From Acidobacteriota bacterium (lineage in GTDB: Bacteria > Acidobacteriota > UBA6911 > JACQSX01): 40,843 nucleotides of DNA. The stretch covers positions 1-40,843 of the forward strand of contig JACQSX010000024.1 of NCBI GenBank assembly GCA_016211105.1, written 5' to 3'. This document shows, in pieces, positions 8,357 through 18,046 of this stretch (positions are counted from its first letter, which is position 1; each line of letters starts with the position of its first letter). A model generated the notes under the pieces. It was not told where the DNA came from and did not search any database. It was given only the letters and a program-made list of their open reading frames with translations. The position numbers were made by a program, and so were the translations under genes.

Positions 8357-9760
8357 TCAGTCAGCACGATCTGCGGACCTCTCACCTTCCCTCGCTTTCA
8401 ATTTTTGTACCTCTACTTTGAAGGCCAAGCCACGCTCTTCATAATCGTGAAACATGTCAAAGCTGGCACACGCGGGAGCCAGCAAGACCACGTCGCCCGG
8501 CTGGGCTTGCGAAAATGCGACCTGGATTGCTTCCTGCATACCGGCGACGCGGTAAGTCAAAACCTCATCCCCCAAAGCGCGCTCAATCTTGGCAGTGGCT
8601 TCGCCCAGGAGAACCAGTCGCCTGGCGCGATTTTTTACCACTGCGCGCAAAACAGAAAAATCAGATCCCTTGTCCCGGCCACCCATGATTACCACCAGCG
8701 GCTCGCTGAAAGCCTCAAGCGCCTTAGCGGCGGCGTCCACATTGGTAGCTTTGGAGTCGTTAAAGAACGCGACGCCGCCAACGGTGTCGACATATTCCAA
8801 TCGATGTTCTACCGGCTCAAAATCACGCACTGCCTCTGCGATCTGCTCCCGTGAAACCCCGGCTGCCAAAGCGGTGGCAGAACATGCCAACACATTTTCC
8901 ACGTTATGACCTCCACGTAGAGGGATTTCACCGGTAGACAGTAAGTCGCGCTCCACGCCGTCAATCGTCGCAAAGATCTTTCCTTCCTTGACAAACACTC
9001 CCCGCTTCACAGGCTGTCGTCGACTGAACCACAAAATCTCGGCTCGAACTCGCCGTGCCATCCCCGCTACTAGCGCATCGTCGGCGTTGAGCACCGCAAC
9101 GTTCCCACGCCCCTGATTTTTGAAAATCCTTTCTTTGGCTTCCCGGTATCGATCCATGCTTTCGTAGCGGTCCATGTGATCGAGGGTTAGATTCAGAACG
9201 ACGGCGACGTCGGGACAGAACTGATCAACGCTTTCCAGTTGAAAGCTGGACAGTTCCACAGAATGCCAGCTACTCTCATCATCCAAATCCACTTGCTCGA
9301 TCAAAGGTTTTCCAATGTTCCCACTGATGAACGTGTTCGGGTATTTTTTGGCCAGGATGGCCCCGATCATTGCAGTGCAAGTCGTTTTCCCATTTGAACC
9401 GGTGATTCCCACGATATGTCCCTTCAGAAACCGGCAAGCCAACTCAATCTCCGAAATTACGGAAACTCCATTCAAAGCTACTGCCTGCACCGCCGGATGC
9501 GTCAGAGGCACTCCCGGACTCACGATTGCCAGATCCACCCGCTGGCGCGACTCGGTAAACGTTCCTCCTACCAAGAGCTTCACGCGGGAGAAGCTTTCCC
9601 CTGCAATCAAGTGCAGCCGGCCGATCTGCTCTGCCAACTCTTCGCTCGTCTTGTCGTCGACGACTACCAAACGGCTGCCTTTTTTCAGAAGAAATCGGGT
9701 TACGGCCAGGCCCGTCCGCGCCAGCCCGATTACAAGAACCGTTTTGCCTGCCAGATCCAT
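8357..9760 (-). CDS. murD: UDP-N-acetylmuramoyl-L-alanine--D-glutamate ligase MurD
   Basis: MurD adds D-glutamate to UDP-MurNAc-L-Ala with ATP. The 467-residue product begins with a nucleotide-fold loop VLVIGLARTGLA (8-19) that binds the UDP substrate and has the ATP loop GITGSNGKTTCTA at 118-130. FNDSKATNVDAAAKAL in the C-terminal half is the MurD-typical signature. The ATG lies 6 nt after the mraY stop. Its length is normal for the family. Confidence 0.98.
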   Translation of the reverse strand: MDLAGKTVLVIGLARTGLAVTRFLLKKGSRLVVVDDKTSEELAEQIGRLHLIAGESFSRVKLLVGGTFTESRQRVDLAIVSPGVPLTHPAVQAVALNGVSVISEIELACRFLKGHIVGITGSNGKTTCTAMIGAILAKKYPNTFISGNIGKPLIEQVDLDDESSWHSVELSSFQLESVDQFCPDVAVVLNLTLDHMDRYESMDRYREAKERIFKNQGRGNVAVLNADDALVAGMARRVRAEILWFSRRQPVKRGVFVKEGKIFATIDGVERDLLSTGEIPLRGGHNVENVLACSATALAAGVSREQIAEAVRDFEPVEHRLEYVDTVGGVAFFNDSKATNVDAAAKALEAFSEPLVVIMGGRDKGSDFSVLRAVVKNRARRLVLLGEATAKIERALGDEVLTYRVAGMQEAIQVAFSQAQPGDVVLLAPACASFDMFHDYEERGLAFKVEVQKLKAREGERSADRAD

Positions 9761-9766
9761 GCCACA

Positions 9767-10879
9767 TCACCGTAATTTCAGAGTCGTCAGGCTGAACAAA
9801 GCAAAAATCAGCGCGATGATCCAAAATCGGACAACCACCTTCGGCTCTTTCCATCCGCGCAGCTCAAAGTCATGATGCACGGGCGCCATGCGGAAGATCC
9901 TTTTGCGGCGCATCCGATAGGAGCCGACCTGCATGATCACGGAAAGTGCTTCTAAGACGAAGATGCCGCCAATGAATAGGAGCAATAACTCTTGCTTGAT
10001 CAGAACGGCCACCGTGCCAATTGCACCGCCCAACGCGTTTGATCCAACGTCCCCCATGAAAACTTCGGCCGGATAGGTGTTGTACCAAAGGAACCCAAGC
10101 GTGGCTCCCGCCATCGAGCCACAAAAAATGGTTAACTCAGCAGCGTAGACGTTCTTGATGAGGTCGAGATACGAGGCAAACGTCGCATGCCCAGTCACAT
10201 AAGTAAGCACGGTTAGCGCAGACGCGGCGATTACAACGGAGCCCGCCGCCAAGCCATCTAGTCCATCGGTCAAATTCACTGCGTTGGAGCAACCAACAAT
10301 GACCAGCACAACAAACACGATAAAGGGTAGGTAGGTGGAGTGGCCTCCAATTCGAAGATCCATCAGCGGGACAAATTTCTTAAAAAACGGGACGCTTAAT
10401 CGCAAGCTGTAAAATCCATAGTGGTACAGCACAATGAGCAGTCCGGCAACGGCCAACGCTACCAAAATCTGACATCCGAACTTAGCGCTCGCCGTCAATC
10501 CCAGTGACTGTTTGCGTACAACCTTGAAATAGTCATCGATCAATCCGATGAAGCCAAAAAAGAACATCGACCCCATGGCCGTCCAAACATAGTAGTTGGT
10601 CAGATCAGCCCATAGCAGAGTCGGCAGCAACACGTTCATTACAATCAGCACTCCGCCCATCGTAGGCGTGCCTGCCTTCGTCTGGTGACCGGCGGGGCCT
10701 TCTTCTCGAATGTATTGGCCGATTTGAAATTCCTTCAGTCGTCGAATCATCCATGGTCCGAGGACCAAGCTTAATATCAGGGCTGTGAGCGAGGCGTAGG
10801 CAGTACGAAACGTGATGTACCGAAACACGTTGAGCACTGTGAATTCCTGGTGAAATTGATACAGCAAATGATAAATCAT
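9767..10879 (-). CDS. mraY: Phospho-N-acetylmuramoyl-pentapeptide-transferase MraY
   Basis: MraY is the integral membrane enzyme that moves phospho-MurNAc-pentapeptide from UDP to undecaprenyl phosphate, giving lipid I. The 370-residue protein has about ten membrane segments. It shows the family motifs [12 protein letters not shown] (65-76), the metal-binding DDYFKV (115-120), [10 protein letters not shown] (202-211) and [11 protein letters not shown] near the C-terminus. Its ATG overlaps the murF stop codon as ATGA, a strong sign of translational coupling. Confidence 0.98.
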   Translation of the reverse strand: MIYHLLYQFHQEFTVLNVFRYITFRTAYASLTALILSLVLGPWMIRRLKEFQIGQYIREEGPAGHQTKAGTPTMGGVLIVMNVLLPTLLWADLTNYYVWTAMGSMFFFGFIGLIDDYFKVVRKQSLGLTASAKFGCQILVALAVAGLLIVLYHYGFYSLRLSVPFFKKFVPLMDLRIGGHSTYLPFIVFVVLVIVGCSNAVNLTDGLDGLAAGSVVIAASALTVLTYVTGHATFASYLDLIKNVYAAELTIFCGSMAGATLGFLWYNTYPAEVFMGDVGSNALGGAIGTVAVLIKQELLLLFIGGIFVLEALSVIMQVGSYRMRRKRIFRMAPVHHDFELRGWKEPKVVVRFWIIALIFALFSLTTLKLR

Positions 10880-12267
10880 GTAACTTCAATGCCGCCATGA
10901 TCGGCGACTAGGCGTTCTACCACCTTTTCCATATGAACCGCCCGGGAGCCCTTCACCAGTATCAAATCTCCAGAACGGCATATGCGCGAGGCAAATAAGG
11001 CCGCGCTCTCGCTATCAGAAAAAAAACTGACTTGCGATTCTGGAACGCCCCCGCGACGGGCACCCTCACAGAGGTCGGCCGCATGACCCTGCACCCCGAG
11101 CACCCAGTCAAAGCCCATTTCCGCCAGTTCGACGCCGGCGTTGAAGTGATATTCCCGAGTGTGCGCTCCCAGTTCCAACATCTCGCCCAGTACCCCGATT
11201 CTGCGCGAGTATCCCGCCAGCACTGCAGCCGAAGCCGCCATCTCATGCAACGCTGCAGGGTTGGAGTTGTAGGAGTCGTCGATCACAGTCGCAGAAGTCT
11301 GCAAGCGGACGATGCATCCCCGCATCGGGACGGGGCTGAGGAAGCCTGCTGCCACGGCAATCTGCTCCGCAGAAAAGCCCACCAGCCAAGCCACGGCGCC
11401 GGCGGCGAGGAAGTTGTAGACAAAATGCTTCCCTGCGAAAGGAAGGGTGACACTCACGCGCGATCGCCCCAGCAACAATTCAAAATTGGTCCGCCGCAGA
11501 TCCACGATGCGGATATTATCCGCATGCAATTCCGCCTCTTCTCTGATTCCAAATCCAATTTTCTCACCCTTAAATTTTGTGGCACGCCTCGCCAGCAAGG
11601 GGTCATCCGCGTTGTATATCCAGGTACCACGGCTTTCCAGAAAGTCAGCAAGCTCGGTTTTCGCCTCAGCTATTTTTTCCAGAGATCGGAAAAATTCCAG
11701 GTGCACAGGTTGCACATTCGTTATGATGCCCGCATTTGGCTCGGCGATGCTGCTCAGTGCGGCAATTTCGCCCGGCGCGGACATTCCCATCTCCATCACC
11801 GCGATCTCGCTTTCCTCCGGCATGCGCAACAAGGACAAAGGAAGGCCATATTGATTATTCAGATTCCCGGGATTGCAATAGACCCGAAACCGAGAATGTA
11901 AAATGGAAGCGACAAAAGTCTTCGTGGTTGTCTTGCCGACACTACCCGTGACGGCAACCAGTATCTTTCCCCACTGCCTCCGGTATGTCTGCGCCAGCTT
12001 TTGCAGGGCGGTGGTGGTGTCGGCGACTTGCAATTGTGAATTTGTGAGGGAGATTTCCGGCTTCACCTGGGACACGACCGCAGCAGCAGCGCCTTTTTGA
12101 AAGGCTGCGTGAAGGAAGTGGTGACCATCCAACCGCTGTCCTTTGATAGCGAAGAACAACTCGCCAGGTTGCAGCGTACGGCTGTCGATAGAAAAGCCAG
12201 TAATCGCTGGGGGGCGTGCCCCTACAAGTTTTGCGTCCAACGCCTGCATTATCTGCTCGGAGGTCAC
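10876..12267 (-). CDS. murF: UDP-MurNAc-tripeptide--D-Ala-D-Ala ligase MurF
   Basis: MurF adds the D-alanyl-D-alanine dipeptide, completing the UDP-MurNAc-pentapeptide. The 463-residue product opens with the MurF-type domain [19 protein letters not shown] (25-43) and has the ATP loop [10 protein letters not shown] at 107-116. [16 protein letters not shown] is the usual MurF signature. It starts with GTG at 12267, overlapping the murE stop as GTGA, with GAGGGG 5 nt upstream. The required D-Ala-D-Ala ligase gene (ddl) is not in this cluster and must lie elsewhere. Confidence 0.98.
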   Translation of the reverse strand: MTSEQIMQALDAKLVGARPPAITGFSIDSRTLQPGELFFAIKGQRLDGHHFLHAAFQKGAAAAVVSQVKPEISLTNSQLQVADTTTALQKLAQTYRRQWGKILVAVTGSVGKTTTKTFVASILHSRFRVYCNPGNLNNQYGLPLSLLRMPEESEIAVMEMGMSAPGEIAALSSIAEPNAGIITNVQPVHLEFFRSLEKIAEAKTELADFLESRGTWIYNADDPLLARRATKFKGEKIGFGIREEAELHADNIRIVDLRRTNFELLLGRSRVSVTLPFAGKHFVYNFLAAGAVAWLVGFSAEQIAVAAGFLSPVPMRGCIVRLQTSATVIDDSYNSNPAALHEMAASAAVLAGYSRRIGVLGEMLELGAHTREYHFNAGVELAEMGFDWVLGVQGHAADLCEGARRGGVPESQVSFFSDSESAALFASRICRSGDLILVKGSRAVHMEKVVERLVADHGGIEVT

Positions 12268-13718
12268 GGCTTCCCCTCGATTGTTTTGCGCGCCTCTTCC
12301 CGGTCGGAAAAGGGAACTTTTTGCCCTCCATAAATTTGGTAGTTTTCGTGCCCCTTGCCTGCAAGAACAACAGTGTCGTTGCCATTCGCCAGGTAGATCG
12401 CATACCGAATCGCCTCTTTCCGATCCCGGATGCGCACATACGGTGTGCCGGTGGCTCTTACTGCAGGCTCGATCTCGTCCAGTATGCCATCTGGATCCTC
12501 AGTGCGAGGATTATCCGAGGTCAACACAACAAAATCAGAGTGCTGGCCACCGACCCTGCCCATAAGAGGCCGCTTGCTGCGGTCCCGATCTCCTCCGCAT
12601 CCAAAAAGTACAATGATCCGGCCCCGTGTGAGAGTGCGCGCAGTCTGCAACAGGTTTTTCAAGGCGTCATCGGTATGCGCGAAGTCAACCAGCACATTCA
12701 GACCACGGCCGTTAGGGACAGGTTCCATGCGTCCCGGCACCGACCGTACCTCACTGACACCCCTGCAAACCGCCTCTAGCTGCACGCCTGCGTGCAGAGC
12801 CGCGGTGCAAGCTCCCAAAATGTTGTAGACGTTGGGGATTCCTAGCAATGCAGATCGAATGGAAAGGCTCTGGCTTCCTGCGATCTGAAAGGAAATGCCG
12901 TCCCGGTCCCAGGTTAAATTTTCGGGATGAAATTCATTTCTTGCATCCAGCCCGAAGCTGACTTTGCAACGGGATACCTCACTCCAAAGGCGCTCTCCGT
13001 AAGGGTCGTCGCGATTGATTACGCTCACTGGCATGCCAAAGGCTTCTTCCGTGAACAAACGTCGCTTGGCCGCGTAATAGTTTTCAAAAGTTCCATGGAA
13101 ATCGAGATGGTCTCGCGTCAAGTTGGTGAAAATAGCAACGCGGAATTCCACTGCATCGCAGCGACGCAATTGCAAGGCATGCGAGGAGACTTCCATGCAG
13201 GCAAAGTTGCATCCCCCGGCTACCGCCTGGCGCAGAAACTGCTGGGTATCGGGAGATTCAGGCGTGGTATGTTCCACGGGATACACCTGCTCGCCGATCC
13301 GCTGCTCGATGGTTCCGATCATGGCGGTCTTACCGCTGGAAGCGCGGAAGATCGCGTCCAGCAAGAAAGTGGTGGTTGTTTTTCCATTGGTCCCGGTCAC
13401 TCCCACCAATGTGAGTTGCCGGCTGGGATGGCCATAAAAATTCGCTGCGACTGCCGCCATAACCGCCCGGGTATCGCACACTTGGATCCAAACGGTTTCC
13501 GGAATCCACGATGGGCGTTCCGACACAATGGCGCTGGCTCCGCGTTCCAGCGCCTCTTTCACGAAGCTATTTCCATCTACGCGAAAACCCCTTACGGCAA
13601 AGAACAAAAAGCCCGGCTTGACGGAGTGTGAGTGGTAAGCGAGGCCCGCAATCTCGCGGTCGGTTTCGCCCACAATTTGCTGCACCCTAATCCCTTGCAG
13701 CAGCACGTTTAACTTCAA
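12264..13718 (-). CDS. murE: UDP-MurNAc-tripeptide synthetase MurE (meso-DAP type)
   Basis: MurE adds the third amino acid of the stem peptide. The 484-residue product carries the ATP loop GVTGTNGKTTTT at 106-117 and the substrate-selecting motif DNPR at 402-405, which in studied enzymes goes with meso-diaminopimelate rather than lysine. I placed the start at TTG 13718 (MKLNVLLQGI), inside the 3' end of ftsI, because family members begin with this sequence. A longer reading frame reaches 13826 but its extra residues do not look like MurE. The overlap with ftsI is 32 nt. The start is less certain than the function. Confidence 0.96.
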   Translation of the reverse strand: MKLNVLLQGIRVQQIVGETDREIAGLAYHSHSVKPGFLFFAVRGFRVDGNSFVKEALERGASAIVSERPSWIPETVWIQVCDTRAVMAAVAANFYGHPSRQLTLVGVTGTNGKTTTTFLLDAIFRASSGKTAMIGTIEQRIGEQVYPVEHTTPESPDTQQFLRQAVAGGCNFACMEVSSHALQLRRCDAVEFRVAIFTNLTRDHLDFHGTFENYYAAKRRLFTEEAFGMPVSVINRDDPYGERLWSEVSRCKVSFGLDARNEFHPENLTWDRDGISFQIAGSQSLSIRSALLGIPNVYNILGACTAALHAGVQLEAVCRGVSEVRSVPGRMEPVPNGRGLNVLVDFAHTDDALKNLLQTARTLTRGRIIVLFGCGGDRDRSKRPLMGRVGGQHSDFVVLTSDNPRTEDPDGILDEIEPAVRATGTPYVRIRDRKEAIRYAIYLANGNDTVVLAGKGHENYQIYGGQKVPFSDREEARKTIEGKP

Positions 13719-15753
13719 GAGAGGTCCGACCCCCCATCGGATCAAAATTGAAAAAGACTTCGCATACCGTGTCATCGAACACCGCGGTTCCCGCCGGAGG
13801 CCGCTGGGCCACCGCCCTGCCCGCACCGATGACTTTCAGCCGCACGCCAAGTCGGGAACAGAGCCGCGCCACCTCGCGCACACTTTTGCCAGCAAAATCC
13901 GGGAGCTGCCTCTCATCCAGTGGAACTACCACCCGTCCTTTCTGGTCGACCACCGGGAGGCCATGCTCTTCTCGCAAAGCACTCTCTAGAATCTGTCCAA
14001 TGTCAACCCAGTCGTTTTCTTCCACCGGAGAAGCCTGCAGGGCTTTCGCAAAGTGAAGCGTTTCCTTCTCCCGGGGAACCCCTAACTGTACCAGGGATCG
14101 CTCCACGATTTCCTTGAACACGGGCGCAGCCACCGAACCCCCGTAAATCGTCCCCTTCGGCTCGTCGATCATCACTAAAGTTACGACGGCGGGATTATCA
14201 GCGGGAGCGAACCCGACAAAGGAAGCAACAAAACGGCTGTGTGAGTAAACGCCATCGACAAACTTCTGCGCCGTGCCTGTCTTCCCTGCTGCGGTATAAC
14301 CGTAGGGCTTGGCCAGTTTGCCAGTGCCTTGTTCAACTACCAGGTTAAGCGCGGCGCTGATCTTGGTCGCCGTGTCGGTACTAATTACGCGCTCTCGTTT
14401 TGGCTGCTGCCTCCGCAGCACTGTGCCATCGGGAGCAAGAACGCGATTGACAATTCTGGGTTGGATCCACTCTCCACCATTGGCTACGGTGGCAAACGCA
14501 CAGGCCAGTTGCAAAGGAGTTACTCCGATTTCCTGTCCGATGGAAATCGCCCCAATTGACAGCCTGGACCAGCTTTCCGGCCCTCGCAGTAGCCCGCTTT
14601 GTTCACCCGGTAATTCAACCCCGGTGATCCGCCCGAAGTGAAACCTTTGGATGTAGTGGTAGAACCGCTCTTCGCCGAGTCTTAATCCCAACTTGATGCT
14701 GCCCACATTGCTCGATTTAGCTAGGATTTCGTTGAATGTGAGTACACCGTAGGAATCATGGGCCTCACGAAAAACCTTCCCGCCCAAAGAGACACTGCCA
14801 ACAGCGCAGTTGATTCGCTCCTCAAGGGAAACAACCTTTTCCTCCAGTGCCGCTGAAGCGGTCACCAGTTTGAAAGCAGATCCTGGCTCGTAGGTATCTA
14901 GAATCGCGCGGTTGCGCCTCGCTTCCGGGGTGGCCGCGCTGTACTGATTGGGATTAAAGGTGGGATAGGCACTCATCGCCAGCACTTCACCCGTATGAGG
15001 GTTCAATACAATGGCCGCGCCTCCGGCGGCGTGGAATGCCTCAACCGCGGCAGCCAACTGCTGCTCAGCAACGTACTGGATGTTCTTGTCCAAATTGAGC
15101 ACTACGATGTTGCCGACATGGGAACTTTCCTCGGGGATCCCAAACAAGATGTGGCGCTTGGCGTCCGTGGTCACCGGCACCAAACGGGCGTCTCCCCGTA
15201 TCTCCTTGTCTAACAAATACTCGATGCCAGAAAGACCCACATTGTCCATCCCCACAAAGCCCAGTACGTGGCCAGAAAGTTCCTGGTTGGGGTAAAAGCG
15301 CTTGCTCTCCTTCTGAAAATAAATGCCTGGCAGCGCCAGCGCGCGAACCTGCTCACTTTCCCGCGGTGTGATCTTCCTTTTCACATAGACAAACGGCATC
15401 CCCGATGTGAGCTTTTCCAATAGGCTCTCTTCGTCCAGATCCAGGACAGCAGCCAGTTGATGTGCCGCCATCTGCGGGTCTTGGAGTTCTTTGGGATGGC
15501 AATACGCCGAGTCCAGGGCGACACTAACTGCCAGTTCTTCAAGATTTCGATCCAAAATGTCGCCTCGGCTTGGGGCGATTTGCACGTAGCCTTGCTGTTG
15601 CTGTTGCGCCTTCTGAAGAAAAGTGTCGTGCTGGAATATTTGGAGTTGGACCAGGCGACAAAGGATTGCCACCACCCAAAAGAGGAGCAGGGTCGCCAGG
15701 ACAAGCAGGCGATGTGGATTCAAATCGTTCCGCATGAGGGGGAGCGCCTTCAT
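13687..15753 (-). CDS. ftsI: Septal transpeptidase FtsI/PBP3-like with C-terminal PASTA domain
   Basis: This class B penicillin-binding protein cross-links septal peptidoglycan as the partner of FtsW. The 688-residue product has one N-terminal membrane helix (about 15-40), a Gln-rich stretch at 50-54, a PBP dimer domain, and a transpeptidase domain with the active-site SAFK (Ser292, Lys295), SSN (347-349) and KTGT (491-494). About 60 residues near 607-669 form a PASTA domain, as in Spo0VD/PBP2x-type proteins. ATG 15753 has no strong ribosome site; ATG 15735 (residue 7) is an alternative. It is separated from ftsL by 138 nt that contain a palindromic insertion-like element. Confidence 0.96.
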   Translation of the reverse strand: MKALPLMRNDLNPHRLLVLATLLLFWVVAILCRLVQLQIFQHDTFLQKAQQQQQGYVQIAPSRGDILDRNLEELAVSVALDSAYCHPKELQDPQMAAHQLAAVLDLDEESLLEKLTSGMPFVYVKRKITPRESEQVRALALPGIYFQKESKRFYPNQELSGHVLGFVGMDNVGLSGIEYLLDKEIRGDARLVPVTTDAKRHILFGIPEESSHVGNIVVLNLDKNIQYVAEQQLAAAVEAFHAAGGAAIVLNPHTGEVLAMSAYPTFNPNQYSAATPEARRNRAILDTYEPGSAFKLVTASAALEEKVVSLEERINCAVGSVSLGGKVFREAHDSYGVLTFNEILAKSSNVGSIKLGLRLGEERFYHYIQRFHFGRITGVELPGEQSGLLRGPESWSRLSIGAISIGQEIGVTPLQLACAFATVANGGEWIQPRIVNRVLAPDGTVLRRQQPKRERVISTDTATKISAALNLVVEQGTGKLAKPYGYTAAGKTGTAQKFVDGVYSHSRFVASFVGFAPADNPAVVTLVMIDEPKGTIYGGSVAAPVFKEIVERSLVQLGVPREKETLHFAKALQASPVEENDWVDIGQILESALREEHGLPVVDQKGRVVVPLDERQLPDFAGKSVREVARLCSRLGVRLKVIGAGRAVAQRPPAGTAVFDDTVCEVFFNFDPMGGRTSLEVKRAAARD

Positions 15754-15838
15754 TCAGTAAAGATTCGCACGAGCCGTGTGGCAAGGTCCTGGCTGAGTAG
15801 ACCTGACATACGAAAACCCCGCCAGCAAAATAACAACG

Positions 15839-15872
15839 CTTAGTACCTCGATTCATGAATCGAGGTACTTAG
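15839..15872. repeat. 24-bp perfect palindrome with flanking 5-bp direct repeats
   Basis: The half-site TACCTCGATTCA is followed directly by its exact reverse complement (15844-15867). CTTAG stands on both sides (15839-15843 and 15868-15872). The same terminal sequence caps the 261-bp element at 20231-20491, which is also flanked by a CTNAG-type pentamer. This looks like a minimal insertion in which two terminal repeats are joined head to head. In the dcw transcript it would form a hairpin between ftsL and ftsI. A protein-binding dyad is the alternative. Confidence 0.75.
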
Positions 15873-15891
15873 TCCGTCCAATGTATGATCG

Positions 15892-16302
15892 TCATTGACT
15901 CATCTCCTTTGTCAGGATCGGCTTTGATGAAACGGACTCCGCCAGGATCCGGTGATCGGGCAGCACCTCTGTATCGCGAATGAAAATAACTTGGGCAGAG
16001 TTCGCAGGAACCAGACCCAGTTGGAGACGAGCGTACTGGTCAATTCGCTGCGGCGACTTAGAAGCGGCCTGCTCTAACATCAGTGCCCGTTGCTGCTCCC
16101 GGAGCAAGGCATTCTCCCGTTTCATCTCCTGAATCTGATAACCGAAGCTGATGATTTCCGAATGCACCCATGGATAGGTGATCATAAGAGCCGCCATGGC
16201 CGCCGCAACCAAGAGATATCGACAGATCTGGCAGAGACCGATCTTTTCCGTCGCACTCAAGGCGATACGATTCTGAATTTGTTGTCGGTGATACTCTCTC
16301 AT
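15892..16302 (-). CDS. ftsL: Cell division protein FtsL
   Basis: FtsL is a small bitopic protein that, with FtsB and FtsQ, activates FtsWI. The 136-residue product has a charged N-terminal tail, one membrane helix (about 26-44), and a heptad-like helix (about 50-80, IQEMKRENALLREQQRA) as expected for the FtsL/FtsB coiled coil. Then comes QRIDQYARLQLGLVPA, the region usually conserved after the coil. It sits in the standard place between rsmH and ftsI. GAAGGGAAGCG precedes the ATG. Sequence similarity in this family is always weak, so the call rests on topology, motif and position. Confidence 0.9.
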   Translation of the reverse strand: MREYHRQQIQNRIALSATEKIGLCQICRYLLVAAAMAALMITYPWVHSEIISFGYQIQEMKRENALLREQQRALMLEQAASKSPQRIDQYARLQLGLVPANSAQVIFIRDTEVLPDHRILAESVSSKPILTKEMSQ

Positions 16303-16566
16303 CGCTTCCCTTCTTCATCCTACCCTTTGGTGGAATTCGGTGCCCGTCTGCAACACGCTATCCCGGCAACATCCAGGATGATCTCCAGTTCCTGCAATAA
16401 GGGAAGCAGGTACGGCAAGCGGCACGCGGGAGACAAAAAGCAACCCTGGTGAGATGGGTGCGCTCTCAAGGTGCTCACGAGTCGCCACTGTCTGACGCTC
16501 CTCACATTGCTCCGAACCAGATGATCGACATCATTTCCTTTCTACGTTGAAAAGTGGTCCCGCAGC
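16303..16566 (-). other. rsmH-ftsL intergenic stretch, no supported gene
   Basis: This 264-nt gap is unusually long for the cluster. The only open frame is a 61-codon one (16320-16505, GTG start) with no recognisable features and no clear support, so I do not call it. I see no convincing terminator or promoter here. Confidence 0.5.
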
Positions 16567-17499
16567 CTAGAGCTTCTCCACCGAACGAAGCTTTGCGCTG
16601 CGGGACCTAGGATTCCGGTGAACCTCCTCCTCCGTTGGCCGCACCGGTTTCCTTGTCAATAACCGAACCAACCTCTCCCTTGGGCAGATACATTCTTCGG
16701 CGGGGCGAAAACAGACGCATTTCCCGCTAAGCAGGTTGAATTCGGTCTTAACAATCCTATCTTCCAGTGAATGGAAGGTAAGGACCACCATCCGTCCGCC
16801 GACCCTGAGAAAACCTGTGGCGTCACGAATGAATTTCTTCAAGCTCTTGAGCTCCTCGTTGACCACAATGCGTAGCGCCTGAAATATTTGGGTGGCTGGA
16901 TGGATACGCCGTCTACTGAAACCATAAATAGACTCAACAATGCGGGCCAGCCGCCCAGTCGTAACGATCGGTTCAAGGACACGCTCCTGTACGATTCGCT
17001 GCGCGATTCGGCGCGCTTTCCTTTCTTCCCCATATTTCTGAAAAATCTCTGTCAACTCTTTCTCAGACAACTGCTCAACCAAGTCGGCCGCCGTAAGCTT
17101 CTGCGTTGTATCCATCCGCATATCTAGGGGACCTTCAATCGTGAAACTGAAGCCGCGTTGGGGGGACATCAACTGGAGGGAAGAGATTCCGAGGTCCAAA
17201 AGGATGCCATCGACCTCAGAAACATGGAGGTTATTTAATACTAGAGGTAGGTTTTTGAAATTCTCACGGAGAAGCTTAATGCGGCCGCCGTTGGTTAGCC
17301 GTTCCCTTGCTAGCTGTAAAGCGTGGTCGTCACGGTCCAGAGCAATTAACAGACCCTCGGGACCGATTTCCCTGAGAACGGCTTCAGAGTGACCACCAGG
17401 ACCAACAGTACAATCGACATACGTGCCTCCACGCCTGCAAGCCAGGGAATAGATCACTTCATCAAGCATCACTGGTTCGTGCATCGTGGCCGTAGACAT
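16567..17499 (-). CDS. rsmH: 16S rRNA (cytosine1402-N4)-methyltransferase RsmH (MraW)
   Basis: RsmH methylates N4 of C1402 in the decoding centre of 16S rRNA using S-adenosylmethionine. The 310-residue product starts MSTATMHEPVMLDEV, has the SAM-binding loop VDCTVGPGGHSEA, and the family motifs LLDLGISSLQL and FSFTIEGPLDMRMD. A late FHSLEDRIVK motif is also present. ATG 17499 was chosen because AAGGA lies 6 nt upstream and family members begin just before HxPVML; a longer frame to 17583 overlaps mraZ. It follows the mraZ stop by 13 nt. Confidence 0.98.
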   Translation of the reverse strand: MSTATMHEPVMLDEVIYSLACRRGGTYVDCTVGPGGHSEAVLREIGPEGLLIALDRDDHALQLARERLTNGGRIKLLRENFKNLPLVLNNLHVSEVDGILLDLGISSLQLMSPQRGFSFTIEGPLDMRMDTTQKLTAADLVEQLSEKELTEIFQKYGEERKARRIAQRIVQERVLEPIVTTGRLARIVESIYGFSRRRIHPATQIFQALRIVVNEELKSLKKFIRDATGFLRVGGRMVVLTFHSLEDRIVKTEFNLLSGKCVCFRPAEECICPRERLVRLLTRKPVRPTEEEVHRNPRSRSAKLRSVEKL

Positions 17500-17512
17500 T
17501 GCTATCCTTAGA

Positions 17513-17953
17513 CTAAATCCCAAACTCAGACAGAATCTCTGCGTCTTTATCGGTGTATGGATCGGTTTGCAGCAACTTGGCAAATCGCTCGTTATTCCAT
17601 ACTTCCAAATAATTCAAATTTCCCATGATAGCCACCTCCCCATTCATGCCGGCCCGTTCCCGCAAGTGTGGCTGAATCAGGACCCTTCCCTGCTTGTCCA
17701 TTTGGGTAACTTGTCCGTAATAGTTGGCATTGCGCAAAAACTTGACCTTCTCCGGTTTCATCTTGGGTGGCGCCAGTAACTTGGCCTCGATCTCTTCCCA
17801 TTCCGAGAGCGGGTAAACCAGCACGTTGTTGCCGGTCAAGCTGGTCACGTACAGTTCTGCGCCATATTTCTCCTCGACGAATTTGCGAAAGTCAGCGGGA
17901 ATTTTGATCCGCCCTTTGTCATCGATCTTGGCTGGTAGATTGCCTCTCAACAT
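17513..17953 (-). CDS. mraZ: Transcriptional regulator MraZ
   Basis: MraZ is a DNA-binding protein of the AbrB fold that, in studied bacteria, represses its own dcw operon by binding short repeats upstream of mraZ. The 146-residue product contains two tandem SpoVT-AbrB-type domains, the first opening with IDDKGRIKIPADFR and the second with MDKQGRVLIQPHLRE. ATG 17953 gives MLRGNLPAKIDDKG, which fits the family start; a TTG at 17983 would add ten residues. It is the first gene of the dcw cluster, and a repeat array matching the MraZ-site layout lies in its leader. Confidence 0.96.
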   Translation of the reverse strand: MLRGNLPAKIDDKGRIKIPADFRKFVEEKYGAELYVTSLTGNNVLVYPLSEWEEIEAKLLAPPKMKPEKVKFLRNANYYGQVTQMDKQGRVLIQPHLRERAGMNGEVAIMGNLNYLEVWNNERFAKLLQTDPYTDKDAEILSEFGI

Positions 17954-18012
17954 CCGATTTCCGTTCTCAAAATCTTTTGACAAAAACTCTTAAAATCTGT
18001 AGGTTTGGACCC

Positions 18013-18042
18013 TTTTACTCTACTTTAGTCCAATTTGGTCCA
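18013..18042 (-). promoter_or_regulatory. Candidate MraZ operator (10-bp repeat array)
   Basis: On the minus strand three consecutive 10-bp units read TGGACCAAAT, TGGACTAAAG and TAGAGTAAAA. Another TGGACC lies 21 nt upstream, inside the promoter spacer (18058-18063), and an inverted copy follows (GGGTCCAAAC, 18003-18012). A TGGxx repeat every 10 bp downstream of the promoter is the layout of the E. coli MraZ site. The array begins near the predicted transcription start, about 60-90 nt before the mraZ ATG. Confidence 0.65.
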
Positions 18043-18046
18043 CGTC

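Noticed and set aside
11032..11901. 289-codon plus-strand frame across murF
   Set aside because: It lies wholly antisense to murF and has no domain-like features.
16320..16505. 61-codon frame between rsmH and ftsL
   Set aside because: A modest GGAG lies before its GTG, but there are no features, and ftsL and rsmH account for the cluster; it is unsupported.
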